Shown here piece by piece: positions 27,318-37,865 of a stretch of DNA of 47,035 nt; the first letter of the stretch is position 1, and the number at the start of each line of letters is the position of its first letter. Source of the DNA: an uncultured Chromatiaceae bacterium (GTDB lineage Bacteria; Pseudomonadota; Gammaproteobacteria; DRLM01); NCBI GenBank assembly GCA_945787555.1, contig CALZJG010000132.1, positions 1 through 47,035 of the forward strand, given 5' to 3'. Under the pieces are notes generated by a model. The model had not been told where the DNA came from. It worked only from the letters and a program-made list of their open reading frames with translations, and searched no databases. A program made the translations under genes and the position numbers.

Positions 27318-30300
27318 GGTCGCCGCCGGCGCCTCCCCCCTTGCCGCCGCGCTGGTCCTGGTGCCTTATGCCCAGGACCCGCTGGCGGTCCTCGCCGACC
27401 GGCTCATCGCCGATCCTCGACTTCCCAACCTAACCCGCTGCACGGTGCTGCTGCCAGACGCTCTGGCCGCACCGCGCTTGCGCCGTTTGTTGGTCCTACG
27501 CGCCGCGCGGGCGGGCCGGAGCGCGCTGCTGGGCCCGCACATCCTGACCTTGCCCGCTTGGGCCGCACAATACACTGGAGGTGGCGCGCGCCCGTTGTCG
27601 CCTCACGCACGCGAATTGATGTTGGTGGAAAGCCTGGCTCGCCACCCGCGCCTACTGGGCGCGAGTAGCCCCTGGGCCTTGGCGGCCAATCTCATCAGTC
27701 TGTTCGACGACCTCACCTTGCACCATGTGCCCCTACCCGAGGACTTGGACGGCTTCATCGCCCTGCTGCAGCGCGGCTATCGCCTGCCCCACAGCGGCCT
27801 CGCGGCACTGAGTCAGGAAGCGACCTTGGTGCACACGCTGTGGCAGGCCTGGCATCAGCAACAAACGGACGAAGGCCGCCGCGACCGCCTCGCCGTTTAC
27901 CTCGAACAACTGGCCGCCAGTCTGCAACGCCTGCCGCGCGAGGAGAACTTGTACTGGGCGGGATTGACGCAGCTCAGCCCGCCGGAAGCGCACTGGGCGC
28001 GGGCGCTGATGGGACGCGGACAGCTCACGATGTTGCTTCATGGCGGGTTGCCGCGGGAACTGAGTGACGAGGATGCGCACCCGGCGACGCCGTTGCGGGA
28101 GCTGATCTCCGCCTTGGGTATCGCTCTTCCTGCGGACACTTCACTATCCCGCCATGCGCTGGAAACAGCACCCTCTCTCCCCGCGCGGGAGAGCGGTGGA
28201 AGAATGGCCCAGCAAATGGATTTACTCGCCCCTCCCACGGTCGCTGCCGCTGAAGATGTGACGCAGAAGCACGGTAGCGCCGCGCCAGTTAACTACGGCG
28301 GTTTCCTCGATACCGTGTTCGCACCGTTGAACAACGGCGAACATTTCGCCGCCCGCGCCCGCGCCTACGCCGACAACGTCCCTGACAGTCCCGCCCGCCG
28401 CCGCTTGCAGGTGTACGCGGGCGCCGATCCCGAACAAGAAGCGCGCGCGGTGGATGTGCAAATCCGCCGCTGGTTGTTGGAAGGCAAGAGCCGCATCGGC
28501 GTCGTCACCGAGGACCGCCGCCTGGCGCGCCGTTTACGTGCGCTGTTAGAGCGCGCCGACGTCACGCTGCACGACGCCGGTGGTTGGGCCTTGTCCACCA
28601 CCCGTGCCGCCGCCGCGCTGGAACGCTGGCTGCAAACAGTGGAAGAGGATTTCGCCTATCAACCGTTCACCGATCTATTGAAGTCCGCCTTCGTGTTTCC
28701 GCAGCGTGACCGCGCTGCGCTGCACCAAGCCGTGTATCGCTTCGAGCAAGACATCGTACAACGCGAAAACGTCGGCCGCGATTTGGCGCGCTATCGCAAG
28801 CATTTACAATTTCGCCGCCAACGCTGGCCGCAAGCGCAGGGCGAGGCGGTCGCCGCTTTGCTCGACGATGTTGAATACGCCGCCGCGCCGTTATTAGCCC
28901 ATGCGCGCGTGGCGCGCCGCACTCGACCCGAAGTGCTATTGGCGGCCTTGCAGGAGAGTCTCGCCCGCCTCGGCATGCAGGAGGCCTACGCCAACGACGC
29001 GGCCGGCAGCCGTCTGTTGCAGGAATTGGAGGCCATGAACCACGCCCTGCCCGGTCGCTCCTTAGCGATGACGTGGCTGGAGTTTCGCGCCTGGTTGGGG
29101 CGCACCTTGGAGCGCTACAACTTCCAACCGCCTACGCCGCCCACCCCGGTACAGCTGTTGGGCTTGGAACAAAGCGCGCTGGCGCACTTTGATGCGCTCA
29201 TCATCGCCGGCGCCGGCGCGGCGCATTTGCCCGGCGCCGGCGAGCCTACACCGTTCTTCAACGACGGCGTGCGGCGCGAATTGGGGCTGCCTGGCGCGCG
29301 TCTGCGCTACCTGCGGCGCCTGCATCATTTCCGACGCTTGCTGGAAGCGGCGCCGCACGTCCTGCTCACCCATCACATACTGGCGAATGGCGACGAAGTG
29401 CCCGCCAGCCCGTGGTTATTGGCGCTGCAATCCTTTCATCGACTCGCTTACAGTGACGATCTGGCGGCGAACGAATTGACACGATTGGTCGACGCGCCAG
29501 CGGCGCAGGTGTTTCGCGCCGACACGCGCGCCTATCCGCAACCGCGCAGCGCACCGAGCCCGGCTCTACCCAGAACATTAGTGCCCGAGCGTATATCCAC
29601 CAGCGCCTATCAAAGCCTAATGGACTGCCCTTATCAATTCTACGCCGCGCGCGCTTTGGGCCTGTCTGCGCCCGAGGCGGTGCGCGAGGCCTTAGAAAAG
29701 TCCGATTACGGCGAGCGCGTGCATCTCGCCCTACAAGCATTTCACAGCGACGTACCCCACCTGCCCGGCCCTTACGCCCACGCGCTGAGCGAAGCGCAGC
29801 GAGATTTGGCCATCGCCTGTTTGCAGGCAATATCGCGCGCCGTGTTCGCCGCCGACCTGGAGGATAACTTCGAGCACCGTGGCTGGTACAAACGTTGGGA
29901 GGCAATGATTCCGGCCTACATCGATTGGCAGATCGAGCGTGAACGACAGTGGCGCGTCGTGCGGGTCGAAGCGTTAGCGGAACGCGAACTGGCGCCGGGC
30001 GTAGTAATGCACGGCCGTCTCGACCGCATCGATCGCGGCGCCGCCGGACACGCCGTGATCGATTACAAAACCGGCATCGTGCCGCGCGACGATGCAGTGC
30101 TAAACGGCGAGGCGGTGCAACTTCCCTGCTACGCGTTACTCGACCCAGAGCCCGTCGCGCAAGTCGAATATCTGAGTGTGGACGGCCAAAAGGTCAAAAG
30201 CCGCGCCGCCTTGGGTGAGAACGAACTGTCGCAACTTTCCGCAGACGTGGGTAAGCGGCTCGTCACACTGATGACAGCACTACGCGAAGGCAGTGCTCTA

Positions 30301-30396
30301 CCTGCTTGGGGCGATGAGCAAACTTGCACATATTGCGCCATGGCCGGCGTATGTCGGCGCCAAGCGTGGAGCGAAGACTCCCCACCTCATAACTAG
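27307..30396 (+). CDS. AddB-like PD-(D/E)XK nuclease, probable DNA repair protein
   Basis: 1029 residues, resembling the TIGR03623-type probable DNA repair proteins, which are AddB-like. The first 600 residues look like a degenerate helicase scaffold with no clear Walker A. The nuclease domain is at the end: [14 protein letters not shown] near 774, [18 protein letters not shown] near 895 and the catalytic VIDYKTG near 918. A C-terminal [10 protein letters not shown] (Cys-x2-Cys-x5-Cys) together with Cys in DCPYQFY fits the 4Fe-4S staple of AddB/Cas4 nucleases. The start is TTG at 27307, overlapping the fdxA stop, with no good ribosome site; a GTG at 27360 is possible. The usual helicase partner does not follow: the next gene converges, overlapping by four bases. 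Confidence 0.85.
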   Translation: MSAEVAAGASPLAAALVLVPYAQDPLAVLADRLIADPRLPNLTRCTVLLPDALAAPRLRRLLVLRAARAGRSALLGPHILTLPAWAAQYTGGGARPLSPHARELMLVESLARHPRLLGASSPWALAANLISLFDDLTLHHVPLPEDLDGFIALLQRGYRLPHSGLAALSQEATLVHTLWQAWHQQQTDEGRRDRLAVYLEQLAASLQRLPREENLYWAGLTQLSPPEAHWARALMGRGQLTMLLHGGLPRELSDEDAHPATPLRELISALGIALPADTSLSRHALETAPSLPARESGGRMAQQMDLLAPPTVAAAEDVTQKHGSAAPVNYGGFLDTVFAPLNNGEHFAARARAYADNVPDSPARRRLQVYAGADPEQEARAVDVQIRRWLLEGKSRIGVVTEDRRLARRLRALLERADVTLHDAGGWALSTTRAAAALERWLQTVEEDFAYQPFTDLLKSAFVFPQRDRAALHQAVYRFEQDIVQRENVGRDLARYRKHLQFRRQRWPQAQGEAVAALLDDVEYAAAPLLAHARVARRTRPEVLLAALQESLARLGMQEAYANDAAGSRLLQELEAMNHALPGRSLAMTWLEFRAWLGRTLERYNFQPPTPPTPVQLLGLEQSALAHFDALIIAGAGAAHLPGAGEPTPFFNDGVRRELGLPGARLRYLRRLHHFRRLLEAAPHVLLTHHILANGDEVPASPWLLALQSFHRLAYSDDLAANELTRLVDAPAAQVFRADTRAYPQPRSAPSPALPRTLVPERISTSAYQSLMDCPYQFYAARALGLSAPEAVREALEKSDYGERVHLALQAFHSDVPHLPGPYAHALSEAQRDLAIACLQAISRAVFAADLEDNFEHRGWYKRWEAMIPAYIDWQIERERQWRVVRVEALAERELAPGVVMHGRLDRIDRGAAGHAVIDYKTGIVPRDDAVLNGEAVQLPCYALLDPEPVAQVEYLSVDGQKVKSRAALGENELSQLSADVGKRLVTLMTALREGSALPAWGDEQTCTYCAMAGVCRRQAWSEDSPPHN

Positions 30397-33300
30397 GAAG
30401 CCAGCTCGCCGGTTGACCTCGCGGCTTTGTCCAATCCGCCTTCTTGCAGCGCCTTTACCAGGTTGCTCGCCGTCAACGGCTGTCCGAGATAATTACCCTG
30501 CGCGCGATCGCAACCTTGCTCGCGCAGGAATTCCCATTGTTCGACCGTCTCCACGCCCTCAGCCACCACCTCCATGCCTAAACTGTGCCCCATCTTTATC
30601 ACGGCGGCGGTGAGCATCGCGGCATCACCGTCACCGGAAAGGTCCCGCACATAACTTCGATCGATCTTGAGCACGTCGAAGGGAAAGCGCTTGAGGTAAC
30701 CCAGGCTGGAAAACCCGGTACCGAAATCATCCAGCACGATACGCACACCCATGCTCTTTAGCTCATGCAATGTACCCAGCGTCAATTCACTATCGCGCAA
30801 TAGCGCGCTTTCAGTGAACTCAAGTTCCAAGTGGTCGGGCGGCAATTCAAGCTCATGCAAGAGACGCGAGATATCTGCAACCAAGGGTTCATGCATTAGT
30901 TCTCGGCCGGAAAGATTGATGGCCATGCGCAAGCCCTCACCCTGAGTTTCACCCTTGGTTGCATCGCCAGACCACTGCCGCAAGGCGGTGCAAGCGTTAC
31001 GCAACACCCAGCCATCCAAGGCGCCGATCAGCCCTGTCTCCTCGGCGACGGGTATGAACTTACTTGGTGCCACCCAACCCAAATCCGCATGCCGCCAGCG
31101 CAACAACGCCTCGACACCCACGATGGCGCCATCATGCAGATTGAATTGCGGTTGATAGTGCAGAACCAATTCGCCGCGCTGCAAAGCCGAGCGCAAACTG
31201 GTTTCCAACGTCAGGCGCTCCAGCGCCGCCAAGGTCATATCAGAGGAATAGAACTGATAGTTGTTCCGCCCCTTTTCCTTGGCGTGATACATCGCCGTGT
31301 CAGCGTTCTTGAGCAACCCTTGGACATCGCGCGCATCACTCGGGTAGAGCGTAATACCGATGCTGGTACTAATGTGCAAGGGACGACCCAAAACATCGAA
31401 TGGCTGCTGACAAGCGCTGAGGATTTTCTGCGCCACGCGCGCCGCATCCTGCACATGCGCCACCTCATTCAAGACCACGGTAAACTCATCGCCCCCCAAA
31501 CGCGCCAAGGTGTCGCCTTCGCGTATGCACCGTGCTAATCGCTGCGCCACTTCCCGCAACAACGCATCACCCATCTCATGACCTAAGGTATCGTTGATGG
31601 CTTTGAAACGATCGAGATCCATGAACATCACTGCCACTTGCCGCTGATGCCGCGCCGCTTCGAACAAAGATTGACGCAAACGGTCATAGAACAGCACCCG
31701 GTTGGGTAAGCCGGTTAGATCATCATAGTAGGCCAGGTAGTTGAGACGCTCCTCGAAGCGCTTGCGCACCGTGATGTCCTGCATTGTCCCCACGATACGT
31801 TGAGGCTCACCGTCCATTGCATAGCTCACCTCTCCCTTGACATGCACCACGCGTTCACCACCGTCCGGGCGCACGATGCGGTATTCCAGATTAAGTCCCT
31901 GATGCTCCTCGATGGCCTCATCATAGGCTTGCTCCACGCGCTCCCTATCCTCGGGATGCACCCTTTGCAACAACGTTTTGGACGTCGGCGCTTCATCGCG
32001 GGGCGGTATTCCGCTGATGCGCCATATTTCCTCGGAACAACTCACCACATCGGAGGCCAATTCCCACTCCCAATTGCCGACGCGCGCGATGCGTTGGGCG
32101 CGCGCTAGGGTGGACTCGCTTTTGCGCAACGAGGCTTGCGCTTCGTGCCGTTCGGTGACATCGACAAACACCACTACCGCACCGCTGATGGCGTCATTCT
32201 CCCGCACCGGATAGGCTGAATACTCGATGGGAAACTGACTGCCGTCGCGGCGCCAGAACACATCATCGTCGATGCGACAACCGTTTCCGTCGACCAGCAC
32301 TTGTTGCACAGGACAGTCGCCGGGAAGATGCACGTCGCCGTTGGCGCGATGATGATGGGTGAGCTCGTGCAAATCTTTGCCCAACAACTCCACCGGTGCA
32401 TAGCCTAATTTTCGCGCGGCGGCACGATTGATGAAAGTGCAGCGGCCACTCGTATCAACACCGTATATGCCTTCGTCAGTGGCGTCCAACAACAGGCGCA
32501 CATGATTTGACAGGCGCGCACGTTCGCGTTCGGCGCACATACGCGCCAACTCGGCACTGGCGCGAACGGAGAAGACTTTGAGCAAGGGTTCGGCCGGCAT
32601 ATCAGTGGCCATCGGCCCCACATGCATGACACCCATGTAACCCAGGGGCGCGCCATCGCGATCGAGCAACGGCAAGGCGAGATAACTTTCAACCCGATAC
32701 TTCTCCAACCAACTATCATTGGGGAACAAGCGTCGCACCCCCACGGGAAAAAAGGCCAATCCTTGCTCGGCGGATTGCTCGCAAGGCGTATCGTGTATAT
32801 CGTACTCGATATTCTCCCCGTAGTCCTTCCCATCCCAAAAAGCGAGCACTTTAACTCGCTCAGGGTTCACGACTTCCAAAATAAAGGCGTAACGCACCTG
32901 CAGTACGTGCGTCAATTGCTGGACCAAGTCGTAAAAGAACTCCTGGCCGACTGTAGCAGCTGTGCTTTGCAAGATGGACTGCAAGGCATCCTGACTGCGC
33001 TTGTAGTCCGTAATGTCGAAGATATAGCCTTCCAATAAGTGTTCACCATCGGCAAGGACGCCACAACCTTGTTCCCACACCCAACGCTCTTCCCCACCGG
33101 CAGTGCGAATACGGTAGTCAATTTGATAAGTCGCATGCTGGCGGAGCGCTGCTTGCACCTCCTCCCAGACTCTGTCCCGATCTTCTGGGGCGATGACCTT
33201 GCCATAGGCGATACGTTCATTGCCGATCAAATCGGCGGCTTCGTAGCCGGTGAGGGCCAACACCCCTTCGCTCACATACTGCATGGTCCAGTTGCGATCG

Positions 33301-34493
33301 ATGAGACTGCGGTAGGCCATGCCCGGCAAATTACCCACCAAGGTTCCGAAAGTGCGCTGGCTCTCGCGCAAGGCTTGTTCGGCGTCCTTGCGCACCTGGT
33401 TTTCCCTGCGTAGTGCCCGATTGCTCTCAGCCAGCTCCTTGGTGCGCGCCACCACCAAACGCTTGATGCGCATGGAGCGCGCGAACAAGGCCACCGCCAC
33501 GGCCACCGCTATCGCCAGCCACTGCCAATGCTCGCTCAGCACATGCGCCAGGGAATCCCTATCCACTTTCACGTAGGGTTCCACTCCCAGTTCGCGCAAC
33601 AAGTTATGCACCGGCTGATAATCCACCGGCACCGTCCAACCGGAAATTCTCGCGGCACGCGCCGCCGGATGATCGGCCTTGAGCGCCAACAACGCCAAAG
33701 CCACACGTTTGGCCAATTCATGCGGCGTGTCCGGTACTGCCGAGAAAGGCCATTCGGGATATAGCGGCGTGCTCAGCGGCAGGCCCACTCCGAAAACCGC
33801 TTGGGGATTGAGGATGCGAAACTCGGACGGGTCGATCCGTCCCTCCTGCACCAATTCGACGAAGGTTTCGGCGCGCACCGTGCCGGCGTCCACCACGCCG
33901 TCACGCACGGCGTACACCACGCGATCTTGCGGAAACCCGGAGTAGCGCAATTCACGCAAATCATGCTGCACATCGATGCCGGCCCGCTTGAGTTCCATCC
34001 AGGCGAATTGAAAACCGCCGAAGGCCTCGCGATGCACGGCCATGAAAGAGCGGTCCTTGAGGTCACTTAAGGTGAGGATATCGTTGCGATCGGAGCGCGT
34101 GAGTATCACGGCCCCGAAACTATCCAATGCTTCACCCTCACCGAGGCGTTGCAAGGTCGCCAAGCGCGTCACCCCGTAGACCGCTTGCAACGCCACGTAG
34201 TTACCTGGATTGGTGATAATGAAACGCACGCGCTGTCGGGTCACGGCCGCGCGCATGCCCTCCAAATCGAGTGGCACCAAAGTGAATTGGTGCTCAGGCA
34301 TCTGTGTAGAGAGATAATCCGCCAACAAGGACCATTGCGCGCGCGCGACCTCCTCGCCGCGATGCGCCAGCACGCCGACGCGGATTTCATCACCCACGGC
34401 CGTCTCGCTCAGCAAGCACAATACAAACACAAGTGACGCCAGCAAGCGACACTGAAAATGCGATTGACCCGACTCACCGACAGTCACAGACAT
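30393..34493 (-). CDS. PhnD-like sensor with PAS, GAF, GGDEF and EAL domains
   Basis: 1366 residues, among the largest c-di-GMP enzymes. In order: signal peptide or first membrane helix (about 12-33); a periplasmic phosphonate-binding-protein-like domain (about 35-290; IRVGVLAHRGEE, FIITNPGNYVAL, GVVDAGTVRAETFVEL); a membrane helix (about 327-345); a coiled coil; PAS (about 384-495); a GAF-like domain (about 505-640); PAS (about 660-790); PAS (about 800-905); GGDEF (about 915-1080, GGDEF near 1001 with an REGD inhibitory site); EAL (about 1100-1355, VEALLRW, LDDFGTGFSSLGYLKRFPFDVLKID). Both enzymatic domains keep their key residues. ATG at 34493 has AGGGGG just upstream; the frame extends 38 codons further. 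Ligand unknown. Confidence 0.93.
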   Translation of the reverse strand: MSVTVGESGQSHFQCRLLASLVFVLCLLSETAVGDEIRVGVLAHRGEEVARAQWSLLADYLSTQMPEHQFTLVPLDLEGMRAAVTRQRVRFIITNPGNYVALQAVYGVTRLATLQRLGEGEALDSFGAVILTRSDRNDILTLSDLKDRSFMAVHREAFGGFQFAWMELKRAGIDVQHDLRELRYSGFPQDRVVYAVRDGVVDAGTVRAETFVELVQEGRIDPSEFRILNPQAVFGVGLPLSTPLYPEWPFSAVPDTPHELAKRVALALLALKADHPAARAARISGWTVPVDYQPVHNLLRELGVEPYVKVDRDSLAHVLSEHWQWLAIAVAVAVALFARSMRIKRLVVARTKELAESNRALRRENQVRKDAEQALRESQRTFGTLVGNLPGMAYRSLIDRNWTMQYVSEGVLALTGYEAADLIGNERIAYGKVIAPEDRDRVWEEVQAALRQHATYQIDYRIRTAGGEERWVWEQGCGVLADGEHLLEGYIFDITDYKRSQDALQSILQSTAATVGQEFFYDLVQQLTHVLQVRYAFILEVVNPERVKVLAFWDGKDYGENIEYDIHDTPCEQSAEQGLAFFPVGVRRLFPNDSWLEKYRVESYLALPLLDRDGAPLGYMGVMHVGPMATDMPAEPLLKVFSVRASAELARMCAERERARLSNHVRLLLDATDEGIYGVDTSGRCTFINRAAARKLGYAPVELLGKDLHELTHHHRANGDVHLPGDCPVQQVLVDGNGCRIDDDVFWRRDGSQFPIEYSAYPVRENDAISGAVVVFVDVTERHEAQASLRKSESTLARAQRIARVGNWEWELASDVVSCSEEIWRISGIPPRDEAPTSKTLLQRVHPEDRERVEQAYDEAIEEHQGLNLEYRIVRPDGGERVVHVKGEVSYAMDGEPQRIVGTMQDITVRKRFEERLNYLAYYDDLTGLPNRVLFYDRLRQSLFEAARHQRQVAVMFMDLDRFKAINDTLGHEMGDALLREVAQRLARCIREGDTLARLGGDEFTVVLNEVAHVQDAARVAQKILSACQQPFDVLGRPLHISTSIGITLYPSDARDVQGLLKNADTAMYHAKEKGRNNYQFYSSDMTLAALERLTLETSLRSALQRGELVLHYQPQFNLHDGAIVGVEALLRWRHADLGWVAPSKFIPVAEETGLIGALDGWVLRNACTALRQWSGDATKGETQGEGLRMAINLSGRELMHEPLVADISRLLHELELPPDHLELEFTESALLRDSELTLGTLHELKSMGVRIVLDDFGTGFSSLGYLKRFPFDVLKIDRSYVRDLSGDGDAAMLTAAVIKMGHSLGMEVVAEGVETVEQWEFLREQGCDRAQGNYLGQPLTASNLVKALQEGGLDKAARSTGELAS

Positions 34494-35103
34494 ACCCCCT
34501 GACAATGATGTGAATCTGTCTATAAGACAGTATAGACAAATGACCACCAGGACCGTGCCCAAAACGATCGATCTATGACAATCTTGAGTGATCGGCGATG
34601 AGAGCAATGAGGGGGGATCTGTTCCCTCAGGGAAAGGGCTGTATGGGGCAAGGCGATACTAATCATCTTCCTTCTCTGTATCGTTGCCCCTTCACTCTAC
34701 CCACTGAGGGAAAAGACCCTGCTAGGACGGCAGTAGCTTTTGACCAACAATATTGCGACCTGCGCATGATTTTGCCAATCAGCTCATCTAGCTTATCATT
34801 GAGAGCCTCACAGCAAGTTAGTGGATTTCATACGACAATATTTTGGCTTGTTGCAAATTTTTTCTCTAAAATGCCATTTAGTCTCACACTCAAAGCGACG
34901 CCGAGATTCAACATTCCAGGATGTGAAATTCATGGGCGACACCTCCCCCACACCCGACGATAGGTCCTCCGTTTGGGTATTCCGGCTGCCTCGGCCAGGC
35001 GAGTCGGGCGACCGCCGCTTGGGTCCTCGAACCGCTCCGCTCTAGGCATATCGCGATAATGGCCTTGTTTACTGCAGCATCCCGCCCTGAGCACTCCCTC
35101 CGC
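34494..35103. other. gap with no clear gene
   Basis: About 600 bases upstream of the large sensor gene. A 36-codon frame starting ATG at 34931 (MGDTSPTPDDRSSVWVFRLP...) reads well but has no family I know and lies in a decayed area. The AT-rich part 34740-34900 may hold promoters for the minus-strand sensor or for the decayed gene to the right. Confidence 0.4.
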
Positions 35104-35300
35104 ATGCTGAATTTGGTTATACCTGCACTGGTATGCATTCTTCCTCCTCTATCCACGCCCAACCCCCGGCACCCCGACTGTCCGTGGACAGCGAGATCGC
35201 CTCGGCAGGATACTTCCGCCTGAGTTGGGAAACCGACGCCACGCGGGTCAAGTGCCAAGAGGCGACAGAGGCGGCGTTTCGCGCTCCAGCGGTCTCTTAG
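35104..35300 (+). pseudogene. decayed secreted protein gene, fibronectin III-like start
   Basis: ATG at 35104 opens a signal-peptide-like stretch (MLNLVIPALVCILPPLSTP). The frame then goes wrong, and a second frame (+2) continues with PRLSVDSEIASAGYFRLSWE and TDATRVKCQEATEAAFRAP to a stop at 35298-35300. The second part has the ASAGYFRLSWE pattern of bacterial fibronectin III-like beta-sandwich domains. It reads as a secreted-protein gene broken by one frameshift and cut at its 3' side. The minus-strand frame over 34908-35306 is its shadow. Family assignment is tentative. Confidence 0.4.
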
Positions 35301-35442
35301 GGTCAAGCCTTCTCGGGCGGGCCAAGTGGTAGAGAAGTGGACTAGGACAATTTCGAGCGAGCCCAGACAACGTTATTAGCGATGCGCGCAGGAAACACTG
35401 GGCGCTGATGCCTTGCGCCGAATCGAATTTCGCAATTGCTTT

Positions 35443-36267
35443 CTAGGGAGGCAGCAATTCGGCCGCTTTTAGTGATGTCTCAAAGTGTCCCGCCAGTTCC
35501 CCGTTATTGTCCAACGCAAGAATCACGTTCTGATAGCGTCCGGTAAAGACGGTAAAAATATAGTCGCCGGCTTGCGAAGCAGTGCGCCTGAGAAACACAT
35601 CAAGATCTAATGCCAATGTCTTGTCAAGTGAGGCTATCGTGGCCATGTCCAGTTGTTGTTCACGGATGCGTGCCAGATTCGAATCAAGAGGGTGAAACAA
35701 ATGAAAGTGTGTGTACCTAGGGAGCTCATGATTGAGTTCGAGTAACATGGATTTTGTTTCATCCTCAATGTTCGTCGCTTTGGCTACCAGTACGGCAGGA
35801 CGTTTCCGGCTCAATGAGTCAAGCGCATCGAGCTCGATTTCTTGGGTGTGCAAGTGACGGGGAATCACCGAATTGAATACACCGTTTGTATGGACCATTG
35901 CCAATGGTCTTTGCGTATAGACATTATAAACACCCCACGTCAAAGCGGCAGCCTGCACCAAACCGATTAACGTAAAATCGATAATCTTCTCTTTAAGCGA
36001 TTTTCTTGGATTAAATATGACAAGCGTTAGAAATGGACCAAGCACCAGATCTACGACAGCGATAATCCGCACACCCTGCCATCCGCCGTCAGCATGGAAA
36101 TAGAAAGACGGATACCAGACCAAGACAATCAGTGCCAGCAAGGCAACAAATATTACCGCACTGATAGCTAGATGAATTGACCAGGCTTTTGCTTTTGATT
36201 GGACCAGAATCTTGAGAGGGCGATTGCCGCTCTTTGCAGCCATATCAGCCAATACTTGTTCCGACAT
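35443..36267 (-). CDS. TfpX/TfpZ-like type IV pilin accessory protein
   Basis: 274 residues. Three membrane helices lie in the first 130 residues (about 32-52, 66-84 and 97-117) around the family pattern WSIHLAISAVIFVALLALIV, VWYPSFYF, VDLVLGPFLTLVIFNPRKS and ALTWGVYNVYTQRPLAMV; a periplasmic domain of about 150 residues follows. In Pseudomonas, TfpX and TfpZ modulate pilus assembly next to a pilin gene; no pilin gene is adjacent here. The start at 36267 has GGGAGA upstream. Possible promoter dyad at 36333-36364. The gene appears intact. Confidence 0.8.
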   Translation of the reverse strand: MSEQVLADMAAKSGNRPLKILVQSKAKAWSIHLAISAVIFVALLALIVLVWYPSFYFHADGGWQGVRIIAVVDLVLGPFLTLVIFNPRKSLKEKIIDFTLIGLVQAAALTWGVYNVYTQRPLAMVHTNGVFNSVIPRHLHTQEIELDALDSLSRKRPAVLVAKATNIEDETKSMLLELNHELPRYTHFHLFHPLDSNLARIREQQLDMATIASLDKTLALDLDVFLRRTASQAGDYIFTVFTGRYQNVILALDNNGELAGHFETSLKAAELLPP

Positions 36268-36332
36268 CCTTCACGTTCTCCCTGGAGAGATCATATGGTC
36301 CGTTTTCGGCGGCCTTTCGTGAATCTTTAGAG

Positions 36333-36364
36333 GCCTAGATATAGGCGCTCACTGATATCTAGGC
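36333..36364. repeat. 10-bp perfect inverted repeat with 12-base loop
   Basis: GCCTAGATAT (36333-36342) and ATATCTAGGC (36355-36364). It lies 66 bases upstream of the pilin accessory gene. No T tract follows on either strand, so an operator or a mobile-element end is more likely than a terminator. Confidence 0.45.
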
Positions 36365-36631
36365 TCCTTCGTTTTAGCAGGCTCTGATTATTGTCATTAT
36401 CGAGCCTGGTCCCGAGTGCCACGAGGGAGCCTAGCGAGACATCTACAACTTTGGACCGTGCAAAGTATCAACAACATAAGATTTCTCCCTAAGGTCGAAA
36501 TGACCGAGGAAGCGGTCGAAATGACACATCAGGAAACTATTCAGATGGAATGGACACTGGCCTCTCTTAACCGGTATCGAAGTGCCATAGTTGAGACGTA
36601 ATGTTCAACTAAAACAGAGAGGACGGCATCC

Positions 36632-37140
36632 ATGAATAGGATTAGCGTGGTAGCCGTGGGTTTGGCATAGAACGCGTTTCAGGTGCACGGTATCGATGAG
36701 GCTGGGGAGGTGGTGCTGCGCAAACAGCTGCGCCGCGCACAACTGCGTGTGTTTTTCGCCAGGCTGGAATCGTGCCTGATTGGCATGGACGCGTGTGGTG
36801 GCGCGCACTACTGGTCGCGGGAATTGAGCCGGTTGGGGCATGCTGTGCGGATGATGGCGCCCATTTTTGTGGAACCGTACCTGAAGTCAAAATATGAATG
36901 ATCGCAACGATGCCGAGGCCATCTGTGAGGCGGTACAGCGACCGAGCATGCGGTTTGTGGCGCCGAAGACACCAGAGCAGCAGGCGATCCTGCACCTGCA
37001 TCGGGGAGGTCAGCTGTTGGTGCGCCAGCGGATGGCGCTGGCCAATCACATAAGTTGAGTCCTTGCGGAGCATTGAAACCAGGACGCTGAACATGGCAAT
37101 GACCTTACAGCCTATTTGCCCAACTCGGATTCGTTGCCGG
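36632..37140 (+). mobile_element. IS110-family transposase remnant (N-terminal part)
   Basis: ATG at 36632 begins an IS110-type transposase N-terminus with a TAG at 36668-36670 in place of the lysine after the usual AIDLAK block, which also has lost its first Asp (VGLA). The frame continues with NAFQVHGIDEAGEVVLRKQL, CLIGMDACGGAHYWSREL and VRMMAPIFVEPYLKSK. A frameshift near 36895 moves to DAEAICEAVQRPSMRFVAPK, TPEQQAILHLHR and QLLVRQRMALANHI, where degraded sequence follows to about 37140. The C-terminal half is missing. 36268-36631 to its left holds no gene. Confidence 0.85.
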
Positions 37141-37141
37141 T

Positions 37142-37864
37142 CTAAAATGGTTGACTGAAGTTCACGCCATAGGCCGTCGTCACGGGAATCTCAGCGCTCT
37201 TCTTCCGCGCCACGGTAAGACCCAGGCGGATTTTCTTATTGAGTTTAATGCCACTAAGCATTAAGCCCAATTGTGAGGTGCGAAAATCCGGGCTGCCAAA
37301 CATCGCCACATCCGGCCCAACCGCAATGCCATTCTTGATGGGGTATAGCAGTTGCCCACTCAGCCAATAGAACGCGGGTCCTACCACGTAGAAAGCGGTA
37401 ACGTCGCCTTGCAAGCGTTGCAGTAACTGCCTGCCACCATTGAGCTGAACCTTCATGCCCCATTCGGCACCACGCGCCTCGCTCTGCGGCTGGTCCGGTG
37501 CCAACGAGGTATACCGGTAGGTGATGCCAATTGATGCAGCGGAGCGCCAGCTACCCAGGATCCAACTATGCCCGATGGCCGCTTCCAAACCTGGTCCGTC
37601 GGCCTCAATGATCTGATTGTCACTGATATATTGGTACTCAAGCCAATCAACCCAGTATTTGTGTACCCACCCCTCACCAAGTGTATTGCCCTTGAACGGC
37701 ACACTCGCGCCCAGAAAATAGATACGGTCATCCTCACCGATTGATGCGCCACCATATGTCACTGCACCGTCTGCCAGGCCCTGTAGCGAGAACAACAAGG
37801 TAAGAATCGATATCAATCCAGCGATTCGCTTGCGGCCGCTAAGGGTAATCAGCCAACTTGCCAC
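37142..37864 (-). CDS. BcsS-like cellulose biosynthesis outer-membrane protein
   Basis: 240 residues: an N-terminal signal (GLISILTLLFSLQGLADG) and a beta-strand-rich mature part with alternating hydrophobic residues and frequent aromatic ends, ending in a terminal Phe (YGVNFSQPF), typical of outer-membrane barrels. The pattern YGGASIGEDDRIYFLGASVP near 37-56 resembles the cellulose biosynthesis BcsS family. GTG at 37864 is one base after the stop of the BcsA-like gene, with GAGGT upstream, so the pair is co-transcribed. Function of BcsS is poorly known; a role in polymer export or outer-membrane anchoring is inference. Confidence 0.6.
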   Translation of the reverse strand: MASWLITLSGRKRIAGLISILTLLFSLQGLADGAVTYGGASIGEDDRIYFLGASVPFKGNTLGEGWVHKYWVDWLEYQYISDNQIIEADGPGLEAAIGHSWILGSWRSAASIGITYRYTSLAPDQPQSEARGAEWGMKVQLNGGRQLLQRLQGDVTAFYVVGPAFYWLSGQLLYPIKNGIAVGPDVAMFGSPDFRTSQLGLMLSGIKLNKKIRLGLTVARKKSAEIPVTTAYGVNFSQPF

Positions 37865-37865
37865 G

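Noticed and set aside
34908-35306. Minus-strand frame of 132 codons
   Set aside because: Antisense of the decayed secreted protein gene; composition unlike a protein.
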